Notes: generated by a model from the letters alone, not told the origin. A DNA stretch of 64,000 nt from Tardiphaga alba (GCF_018279705.1 NZ_CP036498.1:4295001-4359000); one strand, 5' to 3'. Counted from the first letter of the stretch, positions 1 to 9,215 are shown. Numbers and translations: made by a program.

Positions 1-1
1 G

Positions 2-307
2 GAGAAGCAGGTGTTCGTCGACGCCTTCAAGCGCTCGGGCTTCACCGGCGGCATCAACTGGTATCGCAATATGAGCGCCAACTGGGCGCGCGCCGAAGGC
101 CTCGATCACACCGTGCATGTGCCGGCGCTGATGATCATGGCGGAAAACGACGCGGTGCTGCCGCCCTCCTCGGCGGACGGCATGGAGAACATCATTCCCG
201 ATCTCGAAAAATATCTGGTGAAAGACAGCGGCCACTGGACCCAGCAGGAAAAGCCCGACGAGGTGAGCCAGGTGCTGATCGACTGGCGACGGAAGCGATT
301 TGGATAG
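2..307 (+). CDS. Epoxide hydrolase-like alpha/beta hydrolase, 3' end (partial)
   Basis: The reading frame is open to the left edge of the window, so only about 101 C-terminal residues are visible. The segment INWYRNMSANW followed by VPALMIMAENDAVLPP and DSGHWTQQEKPDEV matches the C-terminal half of soluble epoxide hydrolase/haloalkane dehalogenase-type alpha/beta hydrolases. The aspartate of AENDAVL and the histidine of SGHW are the expected acid and base of the catalytic triad. The nucleophile lies outside the window. A P450 fusion gene follows on the same strand after a palindromic intergenic repeat; epoxide hydrolase and P450 would fit a shared oxidation/hydrolysis route, but that link is inference. 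Confidence 0.8.
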   Translation, partial: EKQVFVDAFKRSGFTGGINWYRNMSANWARAEGLDHTVHVPALMIMAENDAVLPPSSADGMENIIPDLEKYLVKDSGHWTQQEKPDEVSQVLIDWRRKRFG

Positions 308-328
308 TGATCAGGCAGCCCTTCCTTC

Positions 329-521
329 ACCCTCCCCTGCAGGGGAGGGTCGGATGGCCCAGCGATGCGCAGCATCGCGACGGCCGTCCGGGGTGGGGAG
401 TAGCCGCAGGCTCCAACGACAATGACGCTTTTGCAAACCCATGCGAAGGCGTTGACAGACAACAGCCCCACCCCGACAGACACTTTCAGTGTCTGTCGAC
501 CCTCCCCCTGCAGGGGAGGGT
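329..521. repeat. Palindromic intergenic repeat (CCCTCCCCTGCAGGGGAGGG type)
   Basis: A perfect 22-bp palindrome at 329-350 and a one-base-longer variant at 499-521 bracket two inner hairpins: 7-bp arms at 362-368/372-378, and 10-bp arms at 474-483/489-498 with a 5-base loop. The block ends about 20 bases before the P450 start codon. It has the look of a dispersed non-coding palindromic repeat. Whether it terminates upstream transcription or affects the P450 mRNA is unknown. Confidence 0.75.
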
Positions 522-542
522 AAGCGCAGGACACGTCGCGAC

Positions 543-3500
543 ATGCCATCCACCAACAAACTCGCCCCGATCCCGCATCCGCCGAAGAAGCCGGTGGTGG
601 GCAATATGCTGTCGCTGGACGCCAATGCGCCGGTGCAGGATCTCGCGCGGCTGGCCAAGGAGCTCGGGCCGATCTTCTGGCTCGACATGATGGGCGCGCC
701 CATCGTCATCGTGGCGGGCCACGACCTCATCGATGAGCTCAGCGACGAAAAGCGCTTCGACAAGGCGGTGCGCGGCGCGCTGCGCCGGGTGCGCGCGGTC
801 GGCGGTGACGGGCTGTTCACCGCCGACACCAAGGAGCCGAACTGGAGCAAGGCGCACAACATCCTGCTGCAGCCATTCGGCAATCGCGCGATGCAGTCCT
901 ATCACCCGAGCATGGTGGATATCGCCGAGCAGCTGGTGAAGAAATGGGAGCGCCTCAACACCGATGAGGAAATCGACGTCGTTCACGACATGACGGCGCT
1001 GACCCTCGACACGATCGGCCTGTGCGGCTTCGAATATCGCTTCAACTCATTCTATCGCAGCGACTATCACCCGTTTGTGGAATCGCTGGTGCGGTCACTC
1101 GAAACCATCATGATGACCCGCGGCCTGCCGCTGGAAAATCTTTGGATGCAGAAGCGCCGCCGCGACCTCGCCGGCGACGTCGCCTTCATGAATTCCATGG
1201 TCGACGAGATCATCGCCGAACGCCGCAAGGCTGCCGATGCCACCGACGGCAAGAAGGACATGCTGAGCGCGATGATGACCGGCGTCGATCGGACGACCGG
1301 CGAGCAGCTCGACGACGTCAATATTCGCTACCAGATCAACACCTTCCTGATCGCCGGGCATGAAACCACGTCGGGCCTCCTGTCCTGCGCGATCTATGCG
1401 ATGCTCAAGCATCCCGAGGTGCTTAAGAAGGCCTATGAGGAGGTCGATCGCGTATTCGGCCCCGACACCAATGCCAAGCCGACCTATCAGCAGGTGTCGC
1501 AGCTCCATTACATCACCCAGATCCTGAAGGAAGCGCTGCGGCTGTGGCCGCCGGCACCGGCCTATGGAATCGCGCCGGTGCAGGACGAGACCATCGGCGG
1601 CGGCAAATACAAGCTGCGCAAGGGCACCTTCGTCACCGTGCTGGTGCTCGGCCTGCATCGTGATCCCTCGGTGTGGGGACCGAACCCGGATGTGTTCGAT
1701 CCCGAGAATTTCTCTAAGGAAGCCGAGGCGAAGCGCCCGCCGAACGCCTGGAAGCCCTTCGGCAACGGCCAGCGCGCCTGTATCGGCCGCGGCTTCGCCA
1801 TGCATGAGGCGGCGCTGGCGCTGGGCATGATCCTGCAGCGCTTCAAGATGACCGACCACAAGCGCTACCAGATGGCGCTCAAGGAAACGCTGACGATCAA
1901 GCCGGACGGCTTCAAGATCAAGGTGCGCCCTCGCGCCGACCATGAACGCGGGGCATTTGCGGGGCGTGCGGGCACAGCGACGGCGGCTGCACCGGCCGCT
2001 CCCGTCGCACCCGGCCGCGCGCGCCCGACGCACAACACGCCGCTGCTGGTGCTGTACGGCTCCAATCTCGGCACCGCTGAAGAACTGGCGACGCGCGTCG
2101 CCGATCTCGCCGAGGTCAACGGCTTCGCCACGAAGCTCGCAGCGCTCGACGATGTCGCCGGCCATCTACCGACCGAAGGCGGCGTGCTGATCTTCTGCGC
2201 CTCCTATAACGGCGCTGCGCCGGACAACGCCACGCAATTCGTCAACTGGCTCGGCACCGACCTGCCGAAGGACGCCTTCGCCGGCGTGCGCTATGCGGTG
2301 TTCGGCTGCGGCAACAGCGACTGGCTCGCGACCTATCAATCCATCCCGCGCTATATCGACGACAGACTGCGCGAACACGGCGCGACCAATGCCTATGTGC
2401 GCGGCGAAGGTGATGCCCGCGACGATCTCGACGGGCAATTCGAGGACTGGTTCGCCAAGCTGCGCCCGCTCGCGGTGAAGGAGTTCGGCCTCGCCACCGG
2501 GTTCGAGCGCAGCGCCGATGACGCGCCGCTCTACCAGATCGAGCCGGTGGCGCCGACCGCGGTGAATACGGTGGTCACGCTTGGCGGCGTGGTGCCGATG
2601 AAGGTGCAGGCCAACAGGGAATTGCAGAACGGCGCCTCCGATCGCTCGACGCGGCATATCGAGATCGAATTGCCGGCAGGCGTGAGCTACCGTGTGGGCG
2701 ATCATCTCAGCGTCATTCCGCGCAACGATCCTGCGCTGGTGGACGCGGTGGCACGGCGTTTCGGCTTCCTCCCCGACGACCAGATCCGCCTGCAGGTTGC
2801 CGCCGGCCGCCGCGCGCAACTGCCCGTGGGCGACGTCGTCTCGGTCGGGCGGCTGCTCACCGAATTCGTCGAACTGCAGCAGGTGGCCACCCGCAAGCAG
2901 ATCCAGATCATGGCGGAAAATACCCGCTGCCCGATGACCAAGCCCAAACTGCTCGGCTATGTCGGCGACGATCCCGCCGCCAGCGAACGCTATCGCAGCG
3001 ACATTCTCGCCAAGCGCAAATCGGTGTTCGACCTGCTCGACGAGCATCCGGCCTGCGAACTGCCCTTCCATGCCTATCTGGAAATGCTGTCGCTGCTGGC
3101 GCCGCGCTATTACTCGATCTCGTCATCGCCGCAGGGCAATGCTGCGCGCTGCACCGTGACCACCGCCGTGGTGCAGGCGCCCGCTTTTTCCGGTCGCGGC
3201 ATCTATCGCGGCGTCTGCTCGAACTATCTCAGCGGCCGGCGCGCCGGCGACACCGTGCATGCCATCGTGCGCGAGACCAAAGCGGGCTTCCGCCTGCCCG
3301 CCGATCCCGCGGTGCCGCTGATCATGATCGGCCCCGGCACCGGCCTCGCGCCGTTCCGCGGCTTCCTGCAGGAGCGTGCAGCCTTGAAGGCGCAGGGCGC
3401 GACGCTCGGCCCTGCCCTGCTGTTCTTCGGCTGCCGTCATCCGGATCAGGACTTCCTCTATGCAGAGGAGCTGAAGCGCTTTGCAGCGGAAGGTATCTGC

Positions 3501-3773
3501 GAACTTCACGTCGCCTTCTCGCGTGGCGACACCCCGAAGACCTATGTGCAGCACCTGATCACCCAGCAGAAGGACCGCGTCTGGGAACTGATCCAGCAAG
3601 GCGCCATCACTTATGTCTGCGGCGATGGCGGCAAGATGGAGCCGGATGTGAAGGCGGCCCTGATGGCGATCCAGCGCGAACGCAGCGGCGGTGACGACAA
3701 GGCCGCGCTAAACTGGATCGACGATCTCGGCACGCGCAATCGCTATGTGCTCGACGTCTGGGCGGGGAGCTGA
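543..3773 (+). CDS. Self-sufficient cytochrome P450-NADPH reductase fusion (CYP102/P450-BM3 type)
   Basis: A 1,076-residue single-chain monooxygenase that should hydroxylate or epoxidise fatty-acid-like substrates using NADPH and O2. Domains in order are: P450 haem domain (about 1-470), with I-helix AGHETTSG near residue 270, ExxR in EALRLWP, and haem loop FGNGQRACIG with Cys413 as thiolate ligand; FMN flavodoxin domain (about 500-650, LYGSNLGTAEE); and FAD/NADPH ferredoxin-reductase domain (RYYSISSSP; IGPGTGLAPFRGF), ending in DVWAGS as BM3-type proteins do. Length and order match CYP102 enzymes. An in-frame start exists upstream at 489, but it lies inside the palindromic repeat. ATG 543 opens a normal P450 N-terminus and is preferred. 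Substrate cannot be read from sequence. Confidence 0.95.
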   Translation: MPSTNKLAPIPHPPKKPVVGNMLSLDANAPVQDLARLAKELGPIFWLDMMGAPIVIVAGHDLIDELSDEKRFDKAVRGALRRVRAVGGDGLFTADTKEPNWSKAHNILLQPFGNRAMQSYHPSMVDIAEQLVKKWERLNTDEEIDVVHDMTALTLDTIGLCGFEYRFNSFYRSDYHPFVESLVRSLETIMMTRGLPLENLWMQKRRRDLAGDVAFMNSMVDEIIAERRKAADATDGKKDMLSAMMTGVDRTTGEQLDDVNIRYQINTFLIAGHETTSGLLSCAIYAMLKHPEVLKKAYEEVDRVFGPDTNAKPTYQQVSQLHYITQILKEALRLWPPAPAYGIAPVQDETIGGGKYKLRKGTFVTVLVLGLHRDPSVWGPNPDVFDPENFSKEAEAKRPPNAWKPFGNGQRACIGRGFAMHEAALALGMILQRFKMTDHKRYQMALKETLTIKPDGFKIKVRPRADHERGAFAGRAGTATAAAPAAPVAPGRARPTHNTPLLVLYGSNLGTAEELATRVADLAEVNGFATKLAALDDVAGHLPTEGGVLIFCASYNGAAPDNATQFVNWLGTDLPKDAFAGVRYAVFGCGNSDWLATYQSIPRYIDDRLREHGATNAYVRGEGDARDDLDGQFEDWFAKLRPLAVKEFGLATGFERSADDAPLYQIEPVAPTAVNTVVTLGGVVPMKVQANRELQNGASDRSTRHIEIELPAGVSYRVGDHLSVIPRNDPALVDAVARRFGFLPDDQIRLQVAAGRRAQLPVGDVVSVGRLLTEFVELQQVATRKQIQIMAENTRCPMTKPKLLGYVGDDPAASERYRSDILAKRKSVFDLLDEHPACELPFHAYLEMLSLLAPRYYSISSSPQGNAARCTVTTAVVQAPAFSGRGIYRGVCSNYLSGRRAGDTVHAIVRETKAGFRLPADPAVPLIMIGPGTGLAPFRGFLQERAALKAQGATLGPALLFFGCRHPDQDFLYAEELKRFAAEGICELHVAFSRGDTPKTYVQHLITQQKDRVWELIQQGAITYVCGDGGKMEPDVKAALMAIQRERSGGDDKAALNWIDDLGTRNRYVLDVWAGS

Positions 3774-3880
3774 GCGCGAGCCGCGTCAGTTCCATTGTCA
3801 CAATCGCTGTCACAAATGCCGCAGCCGCTGTCATAATAGCGGTTTGCGCAATCTCTCGTTAATTGCTGCGACGATTTGTT

Positions 3881-3940
3881 TGACAGATGACGCGGTTGTC
3901 ACTTTTTCACATTCGCATTTCATGTCATATCACTGACATG
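3881..3940 (+). promoter_or_regulatory. Inverted repeats overlapping the start of the alpha/beta hydrolase gene
   Basis: The 164-bp gap between the P450 fusion and the hydrolase is rich in TGTCA/TGACA words. TGACA (3881-3885) and TGTCA (3897-3901) form an inverted pair, and CATGTCA (3921-3927) / TGACATG (3934-3940) is a second one with a 6-base spacer that includes the ATG at 3938. This could be a repressor operator or a translation-blocking hairpin. No promoter hexamers stand out with good spacing. Confidence 0.35.
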
Positions 3941-4918
3941 AACGCCCGTCCTGAACCACTTCCCGCACAGATCCAGATCCCGTATGAGCCGCCCCAGCTG
4001 GCGCGCGCGAACGGGATCGATATCTGTTACGACGTGTTCGGCTATTCCGATGCGGAACCCATGGTGATGATCATGGGCCTCGGTGCACAGCTGATCCATT
4101 GGGACGACGACTTCTGTCGCGAACTCGCCAGCCATGGCTTTCGCGTCATCCGCATGGACAATCGCGACATCGGCTTGTCCTCGAAGATGACCGGCGGCAA
4201 GCCGTTCACATTGTTCGAACTCGCCAAGCTGCGCTTCCTCGGTACGCCGTTGGCCGCGCCCTACAAGCTCAGCGACATGGCGGACGATGTGGTCGGCCTG
4301 CTCGACGTGCTGCGCATCCGCTCGGCCCATGTGGTCGGCGCGTCGATGGGCGGCATGATCGCGCAGGAGATCGCGATCACCTATCCCGGCCGCGTGCGCA
4401 CGCTGACCTCCATCATGTCGACGACGGGCAATCCTCGCCTGCCACAGCCGAGCCACGCCGTGACGCTGACGCTGCTGAAGCCGCAACCGACGGGCTACGA
4501 GGCCTTCATCGAACGCTTCAAGCAGACCTGGCTGTTCCTGCGCGTCGGCAGCTTCCCCGATGACGAGGCGCGCGATCTCGACCGCGCCGAGCGCACTTAT
4601 GCGCGTGGCCTCAGCCCCGAAGGCGTCGGCCGCCAGTTGCGCGCCATCCTCGCCTCCGGCAGCCGCAAGGAACGCCTCGCCAAGGTCACCGCGCCGACGC
4701 TTGTGATCCATGGCAAGGTCGATCCGCTCGTGCATCCGGCTGCCGGCCGCGACACGGCGGCATCGATCCCCGGTGCGCGCCTGATGCTGATCGACCGCAT
4801 GGGACATGCGCTGCCGATCTCCATGTGGACCACGGTGATCGACGCCATCGCCCGCCACGCCCATGCGGCCAGCGCGCAGGCGCGTGCGGCCATGACGGGA
4901 TTGCGGAAGGCGGGGTAA
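3938..4918 (+). CDS. Alpha/beta hydrolase (RdmC/aclacinomycin methylesterase-like)
   Basis: A 326-residue soluble alpha/beta hydrolase. Visible marks are the oxyanion region MIMGLGAQLIHWDDDF, the strand VIRMDNRDIGLSS, the nucleophile elbow VGASMGGMIAQE (GxSxG), the acid in VIHGKVDPLVHP, and the base in MGHALP. It lies 164 bp downstream of the P450 fusion on the same strand. A start at 3887 is possible, but ATG 3938 gives the usual N-terminal length. Substrate is unknown; an esterase acting on products of the neighbouring P450 is a guess from position only. Confidence 0.88.
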   Translation: MNARPEPLPAQIQIPYEPPQLARANGIDICYDVFGYSDAEPMVMIMGLGAQLIHWDDDFCRELASHGFRVIRMDNRDIGLSSKMTGGKPFTLFELAKLRFLGTPLAAPYKLSDMADDVVGLLDVLRIRSAHVVGASMGGMIAQEIAITYPGRVRTLTSIMSTTGNPRLPQPSHAVTLTLLKPQPTGYEAFIERFKQTWLFLRVGSFPDDEARDLDRAERTYARGLSPEGVGRQLRAILASGSRKERLAKVTAPTLVIHGKVDPLVHPAAGRDTAASIPGARLMLIDRMGHALPISMWTTVIDAIARHAHAASAQARAAMTGLRKAG

Positions 4919-4948
4919 GCTCCCTGAGTGATCAACTCGCTCTTTCTT

Positions 4949-4973
4949 CACCTCTCCCCACCGGGGAGAGGTG
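4949..4973. terminator. Hairpin between convergent genes (11-bp perfect stem)
   Basis: CACCTCTCCCC and GGGGAGAGGTG form an 11-bp perfect stem with a 3-base loop, between the stops of the convergent hydrolase and DUF6489-like genes. There is no strong T tract. The same palindrome core recurs at 23934-23962, so this is also a dispersed repeat that may act as a bidirectional terminator. Confidence 0.5.
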
Positions 4974-5007
4974 ATCGAGCGTCACCGATATGCTCGCTCC
5001 AGCACGC

Positions 5008-5259
5008 TTACTTCTTGTCCTTCGGCTTCGCCCCCAGCCCGGCCATGTTCACAAACATGTCCTGAAAGCGTTCGCCGACCTTCGGGTCGAACGAGAACCA
5101 GCTCTGCATGATCGACTCCGGGGAATACTTGTCGATGTTCTCCATCATCTTCTGCTGCATCTGATCCATCATCGCCGCCTGCATCGGCTGCACGTCGGGT
5201 AGACCCAGAAATTCGCGCGCCTCGAGCGGCGTGCAGTCCACGGTCACGGTCACCTTCAT
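5008..5259 (-). CDS. DUF6489-like small conserved protein
   Basis: A small soluble protein of 83 residues starting MKVTVTVDCTPLEAREFLG and rich in methionine and glutamine in the middle (MQAAMMDQMQQKMMENI). The N-terminal pattern and the following GLPDVQPMQ fit the DUF6489 family; the function is unknown. The reading frame extends upstream, but an AGAGG ribosome-binding site sits 8 bases before the ATG at 5259, which decides the start. It is divergent from the peptide transporter operon. Confidence 0.75.
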   Translation of the reverse strand: MKVTVTVDCTPLEAREFLGLPDVQPMQAAMMDQMQQKMMENIDKYSPESIMQSWFSFDPKVGERFQDMFVNMAGLGAKPKDKK

Positions 5260-5488
5260 CGTCATATCCTCTGTCCATTCCGCAGATCGCTGCAACGCCG
5301 GCAGTATCGCCGCGGTCGCCGCCCCGATGCAAGCGACGGCCGTTGGACCGAGCGAGTGGCTTGCACCTTGCATGTATCACCGGGAATTACATCCCGGAGT
5401 TGGTAAATCGCGCTTGCGCGCCGGCCGAACTCCGCCAACAATGGTTGTGCAGCTCAACTGTCGGGCTGCAGCGTGACGGGAGATGCGA

Positions 5489-7090
5489 ATGTCGTTTCTT
5501 CGATATGTTGCGGGTGCGGCGGCGTCGCTCACCATTCTGCTCGCCGCGGCGAGCGCCCCGGCTTCGGCGCAGACCCTGCGCTACGCCAATCAAGGCGACC
5601 TCAAATCTCTCGATCCCTATACGCTGCGCGAAACCACGACCATCGCCCATCATGGCCAGGTCTATGAAGGCCTCGTCGGTCGCGGCAAGGATCTGCAACT
5701 CATTCCGGCGCTCGCCGAAAGCTGGGAAACGCCGGAGCCGACGCGCTGGCGCTTTCACCTGCGCAAGAACGTCAAGTTCCAGAATGGCGATCCCTTCACC
5801 GCCGATGATGTGATCTTCTCCGCCGATCGCGTGCGCGCCAAGGGATCTGACTTCACCACGGTGGTTCCTGCCGATGCGAAATTCGTCAAGATCGACGACA
5901 ACACCGTCGATATCGTCCTGACCAAACCGAACCCGATCCTGACGTCGCAATGGGACGTCTGGTACATCATGAGCAAGAAATGGGCGGAGGCGAACAATGC
6001 GACGGCGCCGACGCCGGCCGCGGCCACCTCGCCGAGCTACGCCTCGCTCAACGCCAATGGCACCGGGCCGTTCACCATCGAGAGCCATCAGCCGGGCGTG
6101 AAGACCGTGTTCAAGGTCAATCCGAACTGGTGGGGCAAGCCCGAGCATAATCTGAAAGAGATCATCTTCACGCCGATCGCCTCCGACGCCACCCGCGTCG
6201 CCGCACTTCTGTCCGGCGAAGTCGATATCATCGAGCCGGTGCCGGTGCAGGATATCGCCCGCGTCAATGGCACCGCCAATGCAAGCGTGCTGGCCGGACC
6301 GGAGCTGCGCACGATCTTCCTCGGCATGGACCAGATCCGCGACGAATTGCTGTTTTCCAACATCAAGGGCAAGAACCCATTCAAGGACGCCCGCGTGCGC
6401 GAGGCCTTCTACAAGGCCATCGACATCGAGGCGATCAAGAGCCGGGTGATGCGCGGGCTGTCGACGCCTTCCGCACTGATGATCGCGCCGCCGCTGTTCA
6501 AGCTAGCGGGCGATTTCACCCGGCCGAAATACGACCTCGACGCCGCCAAGAAGCTGCTCGCCGATGCCGGCTATCCCACGGGATTCGAGGTCGGCATGGA
6601 TTGCCCGAATGATCGCTATGTCAACGACGCTGCGATCTGCCAGGCCGTGGTGAGCATGCTGGCGCGCATCAATGTGAAGGTGAACCTGAATGCGCAGCCG
6701 AAGGCGCTGTATTTCGCCAAGGTCTTCAAGACCGGCGGCTTCAACACCTCGTTCTATCTGCTCGGCTGGACGCCAGGCACGCAGGATTCCCACAATGTGA
6801 TGTTCGACATCATGGGCTGCCGCGACGACCCCAACAGCCCGCGCGGCGCCACCAATCTCGGCGGCTACTGCAACAAGGAGTTCGACAAGCTCACCGACCA
6901 AGTGCTGCAGGAAACCGATACGGCCAAGCGCGACCAGCTGATCAAGCAGGCCTATGAGATCGCCAACAAGGAGTGGGCCTATATCCCGCTGCACCAGCAG
7001 GCGCTGGCCTGGGGCGTGTCGAAGAAGGTAAAGGTCGTGCAGCGCCCGGACAACCAGGTGCTGCCATATTGGGCGGTGAAGTCGGAGTAG
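5489..7090 (+). CDS. Dipeptide/oligopeptide ABC transporter substrate-binding protein (SBP family 5)
   Basis: A periplasmic binding protein of 533 residues. A signal peptide (hydrophobic run ending ASAPASAQ) precedes TLRYANQGDLKSLDP, the usual opening of family 5 (DppA/OppA-like) proteins; WRFHLRKNVKFQNGDPFTADD is the family signature. An ATG at 5483 is also in frame, but GGGAG lies directly against it and 6 bases from ATG 5489, so 5489 is preferred. It heads an operon with two permeases and two ATPases, though a palindromic repeat sits between it and the first permease and may reduce downstream transcription. The ligand (peptide, opine, nickel, other) is not determinable. Confidence 0.93.
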   Translation: MSFLRYVAGAAASLTILLAAASAPASAQTLRYANQGDLKSLDPYTLRETTTIAHHGQVYEGLVGRGKDLQLIPALAESWETPEPTRWRFHLRKNVKFQNGDPFTADDVIFSADRVRAKGSDFTTVVPADAKFVKIDDNTVDIVLTKPNPILTSQWDVWYIMSKKWAEANNATAPTPAAATSPSYASLNANGTGPFTIESHQPGVKTVFKVNPNWWGKPEHNLKEIIFTPIASDATRVAALLSGEVDIIEPVPVQDIARVNGTANASVLAGPELRTIFLGMDQIRDELLFSNIKGKNPFKDARVREAFYKAIDIEAIKSRVMRGLSTPSALMIAPPLFKLAGDFTRPKYDLDAAKKLLADAGYPTGFEVGMDCPNDRYVNDAAICQAVVSMLARINVKVNLNAQPKALYFAKVFKTGGFNTSFYLLGWTPGTQDSHNVMFDIMGCRDDPNSPRGATNLGGYCNKEFDKLTDQVLQETDTAKRDQLIKQAYEIANKEWAYIPLHQQALAWGVSKKVKVVQRPDNQVLPYWAVKSE

Positions 7091-7134
7091 TGCGAGGTGA
7101 AGCGCGCCGTATGCGCTGCCGCCCCCCACTCTCT

Positions 7135-7244
7135 CCTCATCCTGAGGAGCGGCCACTTGGCCGCGTCTCGAAGGATGGCCACAAGCTCAGCCTTCGCCAA
7201 CTCATGGTTCGAGACGGCGCTTCGCGCCTCCTCACCATGAGGGG
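7135..7244. repeat. Dispersed intergenic repeat (CCTCATCCTGAGGAG type), copy 1
   Basis: The element starts with the small palindrome CCTCATCCTGAGG and ends with CCTCCTCACCATGAGG. Inside are GTCTCGAAGGATGGCC and CATGGTTCGAGACGGCGC, which are partly complementary, so the whole can fold as a long hairpin. A second, inverted copy lies at 30875-30988. It separates the binding-protein gene from the first permease gene. Confidence 0.8.
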
Positions 7245-7272
7245 CTGAGTTCATCGAAAGCGAAAGGATCGC

Positions 7273-8253
7273 ATGCTCGCTTTCATCCTGCGCCGTGCCC
7301 TACAATCCATCGGTGTGCTGATCGCGGTCGGCATCATCGCCTTCACCATGTTCCGCTTCGCCGGCGATCCGGTGAACCAGATGGTGGCGATCGACACCAC
7401 GCCTGCGCAGCGCGCCGAGATTCGCGCCTCGCTCGGCCTCGACGATCCCGTGGTGGTGCAGTTCGCGCGCTACTTCATCAATGCAGCGCAGTTCAAGTTC
7501 GGCGTCTCCTATCAATTCCGCCAGCCGGTCTCGTCGCTGCTGCAGGAGCGCATGCCGGCAACGCTGGAGCTTGCCACCTGCGCGACGGTGATCGCGCTGT
7601 TCTTCGGCATCCTGATGGGCATCTACTCGGCGCTGCGGCGGGATTCGTTCACGGCGAAACTGCTGCAGGCGGTGTCGCTGATCGGCATCTCGCTGCCGAC
7701 TTTCCTGATCGGCATCCTGCTGATCTATCTGTTCGCGGTGACGCTGGGCTGGCTGCCGTCCTTCGGCCGCGGCGAGGTGGTGAAGCTCGGCTGGTGGACA
7801 ACCGGTTTCCTCACCGTCTCCGGCTGGAAGGCGCTGATCATGCCGTCGATCACGCTCGGCCTGTTCCAGATGACGCTGATCATGCGACTCGTCCGCGCCG
7901 AAATGCTGGAAGTGCTGCGCACCGACTATATCCGCTTCGCCCGCGCCCGCGGCCTCACCACGCGCGCCATTCACTTCGGCCATGCGCTGAAGAACACGCT
8001 GGTGCCGGTGATCACCGTGGCCGGGCTGCAATTCGGCTCGGTGATCGCGTTTGCCATCATCACCGAGACGGTGTTCCAGTGGCCGGGTATGGGGCTGCTA
8101 TTCGTGCAGGCCGTGCAGAATGTCGATATCCCGATCATGGCCGCTTACTTGCTCGTGGTGTCGCTGATCTTCGTCACCATCAACATGGTGGTGGACATCC
8201 TCTACACCATCGTCGATCCGCGCCTGCGCGCGACCATCAACCGGCCGGCGTGA
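7273..8253 (+). CDS. dppB: Peptide ABC transporter permease (DppB-like)
   Basis: A 326-residue inner-membrane protein with about six hydrophobic segments. It opens MLAFILRRALQSIGVLIAVG as DppB/OppB permeases do. The cytoplasmic EAA loop is visible as DYIRFARARGLTTRAIHFGHAL, the site that contacts the ATPase. An AAGGA ribosome-binding site precedes the ATG. The gene is 10 bp from the next permease gene and forms the transport channel with it. Confidence 0.92.
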   Translation: MLAFILRRALQSIGVLIAVGIIAFTMFRFAGDPVNQMVAIDTTPAQRAEIRASLGLDDPVVVQFARYFINAAQFKFGVSYQFRQPVSSLLQERMPATLELATCATVIALFFGILMGIYSALRRDSFTAKLLQAVSLIGISLPTFLIGILLIYLFAVTLGWLPSFGRGEVVKLGWWTTGFLTVSGWKALIMPSITLGLFQMTLIMRLVRAEMLEVLRTDYIRFARARGLTTRAIHFGHALKNTLVPVITVAGLQFGSVIAFAIITETVFQWPGMGLLFVQAVQNVDIPIMAAYLLVVSLIFVTINMVVDILYTIVDPRLRATINRPA

Positions 8254-8263
8254 GGGGGACGAC

Positions 8264-9202
8264 ATGACCGACGCGCCCCTCCCCCAAACGCCCGGCCTTC
8301 TCGCCCGAGCCATCGATAGCGACATCTTCTATGCGTTCCGCCGCTCGAAGCTGACCATGGTGGCTGCCGGCATCGTGCTGCTGCTGGTGCTGGCGGCCGT
8401 GCTGGCGCCGCTGATCGCCATGCAGAATCCATTCGATCCCGCGCAGCTCGACCTGATGAATTCGCGCATCTCGCCGCTATGGACGGCGGAAGGACAGAAG
8501 CCGTTCCTGTTCGGCACCGACGAACAGGGCCGCGACGTGTTCTCCGCCATCCTTTACGGCATGCGCATCTCGCTGATCGTCGGCATTCTCGGCGTCGGCC
8601 TCGCTGCCGTGCTCGGCATCGGGCTCGGCCTGATCGCCGGCTATGTGGGCGGCGCCGTGGATTCGCTGATCATGCGGATCGCGGATGTGCAGCTCACCTT
8701 CCCTGCCATCCTGATCGCACTCCTGATCGACGGCGTCGTGAAGTCGCTGCTCGGCAATCATCTCGATGCCAGCACCATGCTGATCGTGCTGGTGATCGCC
8801 ATCGGCCTGAGTTTCTGGGTGCAATATGCGCGCACCGTGCGTGGCTTAGTGATGGTGGAGAAGAACAAGGACTATGTCGCTGCCGCCCAGTTGATCGGCC
8901 TGCCCGCGCGCGTGATCATGCTGCGCCATGTGCTGCCCAATACGATGGGGCCGATCCTGGTGATCGCCACCATCAATCTGGCGCTCGCCATCATCACCGA
9001 AGCGACGCTGTCCTTTCTCGGCTCGGGCATGCCGGACACGATGCCGTCGCTCGGCACGCTGATCCGCATCGGCAACAATTATCTGTTCTCCGGCGAATGG
9101 TGGGTGATCGCCTTTCCCGGCATCGCGCTGGCGTCGCTGATCCTGTCCATCAATCTGGTCGGCGACTGGCTGCGCGATGCGCTGAATCCGAAGCTGCAAT
9201 GA
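8264..9202 (+). CDS. dppC: Peptide ABC transporter permease (DppC-like)
   Basis: A 312-residue inner-membrane permease. It has the N-terminal OppC-type segment (FYAFRRSKLTMVAAGIVLLL), the periplasmic PFLFGTDEQGRDVFSAILYG motif typical of DppC/OppC, and an EAA loop (DYVAAAQLIGLPARVIMLRHVLPN). It partners the preceding DppB-like protein. The next gene starts 13 bp downstream, consistent with one operon. Confidence 0.92.
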   Translation: MTDAPLPQTPGLLARAIDSDIFYAFRRSKLTMVAAGIVLLLVLAAVLAPLIAMQNPFDPAQLDLMNSRISPLWTAEGQKPFLFGTDEQGRDVFSAILYGMRISLIVGILGVGLAAVLGIGLGLIAGYVGGAVDSLIMRIADVQLTFPAILIALLIDGVVKSLLGNHLDASTMLIVLVIAIGLSFWVQYARTVRGLVMVEKNKDYVAAAQLIGLPARVIMLRHVLPNTMGPILVIATINLALAIITEATLSFLGSGMPDTMPSLGTLIRIGNNYLFSGEWWVIAFPGIALASLILSINLVGDWLRDALNPKLQ

Positions 9203-9215
9203 CGGGATCATCCTG

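Noticed and set aside
489..542. Upstream in-frame start of the P450 fusion
   Set aside because: The extra 18 codons lie in the palindromic repeat and have no P450 similarity; ATG 543 gives the normal N-terminus.
1095..3071. Long minus-strand open frames opposite the P450 fusion
   Set aside because: Antisense shadows of a high-GC gene, with arginine/histidine/glycine-rich text and no family pattern.
4949..4973. Prophage or transposon end at the perfect hairpins
   Set aside because: There is no transposase or integrase nearby, and similar hairpins lie between other convergent genes, so a terminator/repeat reading is simpler.
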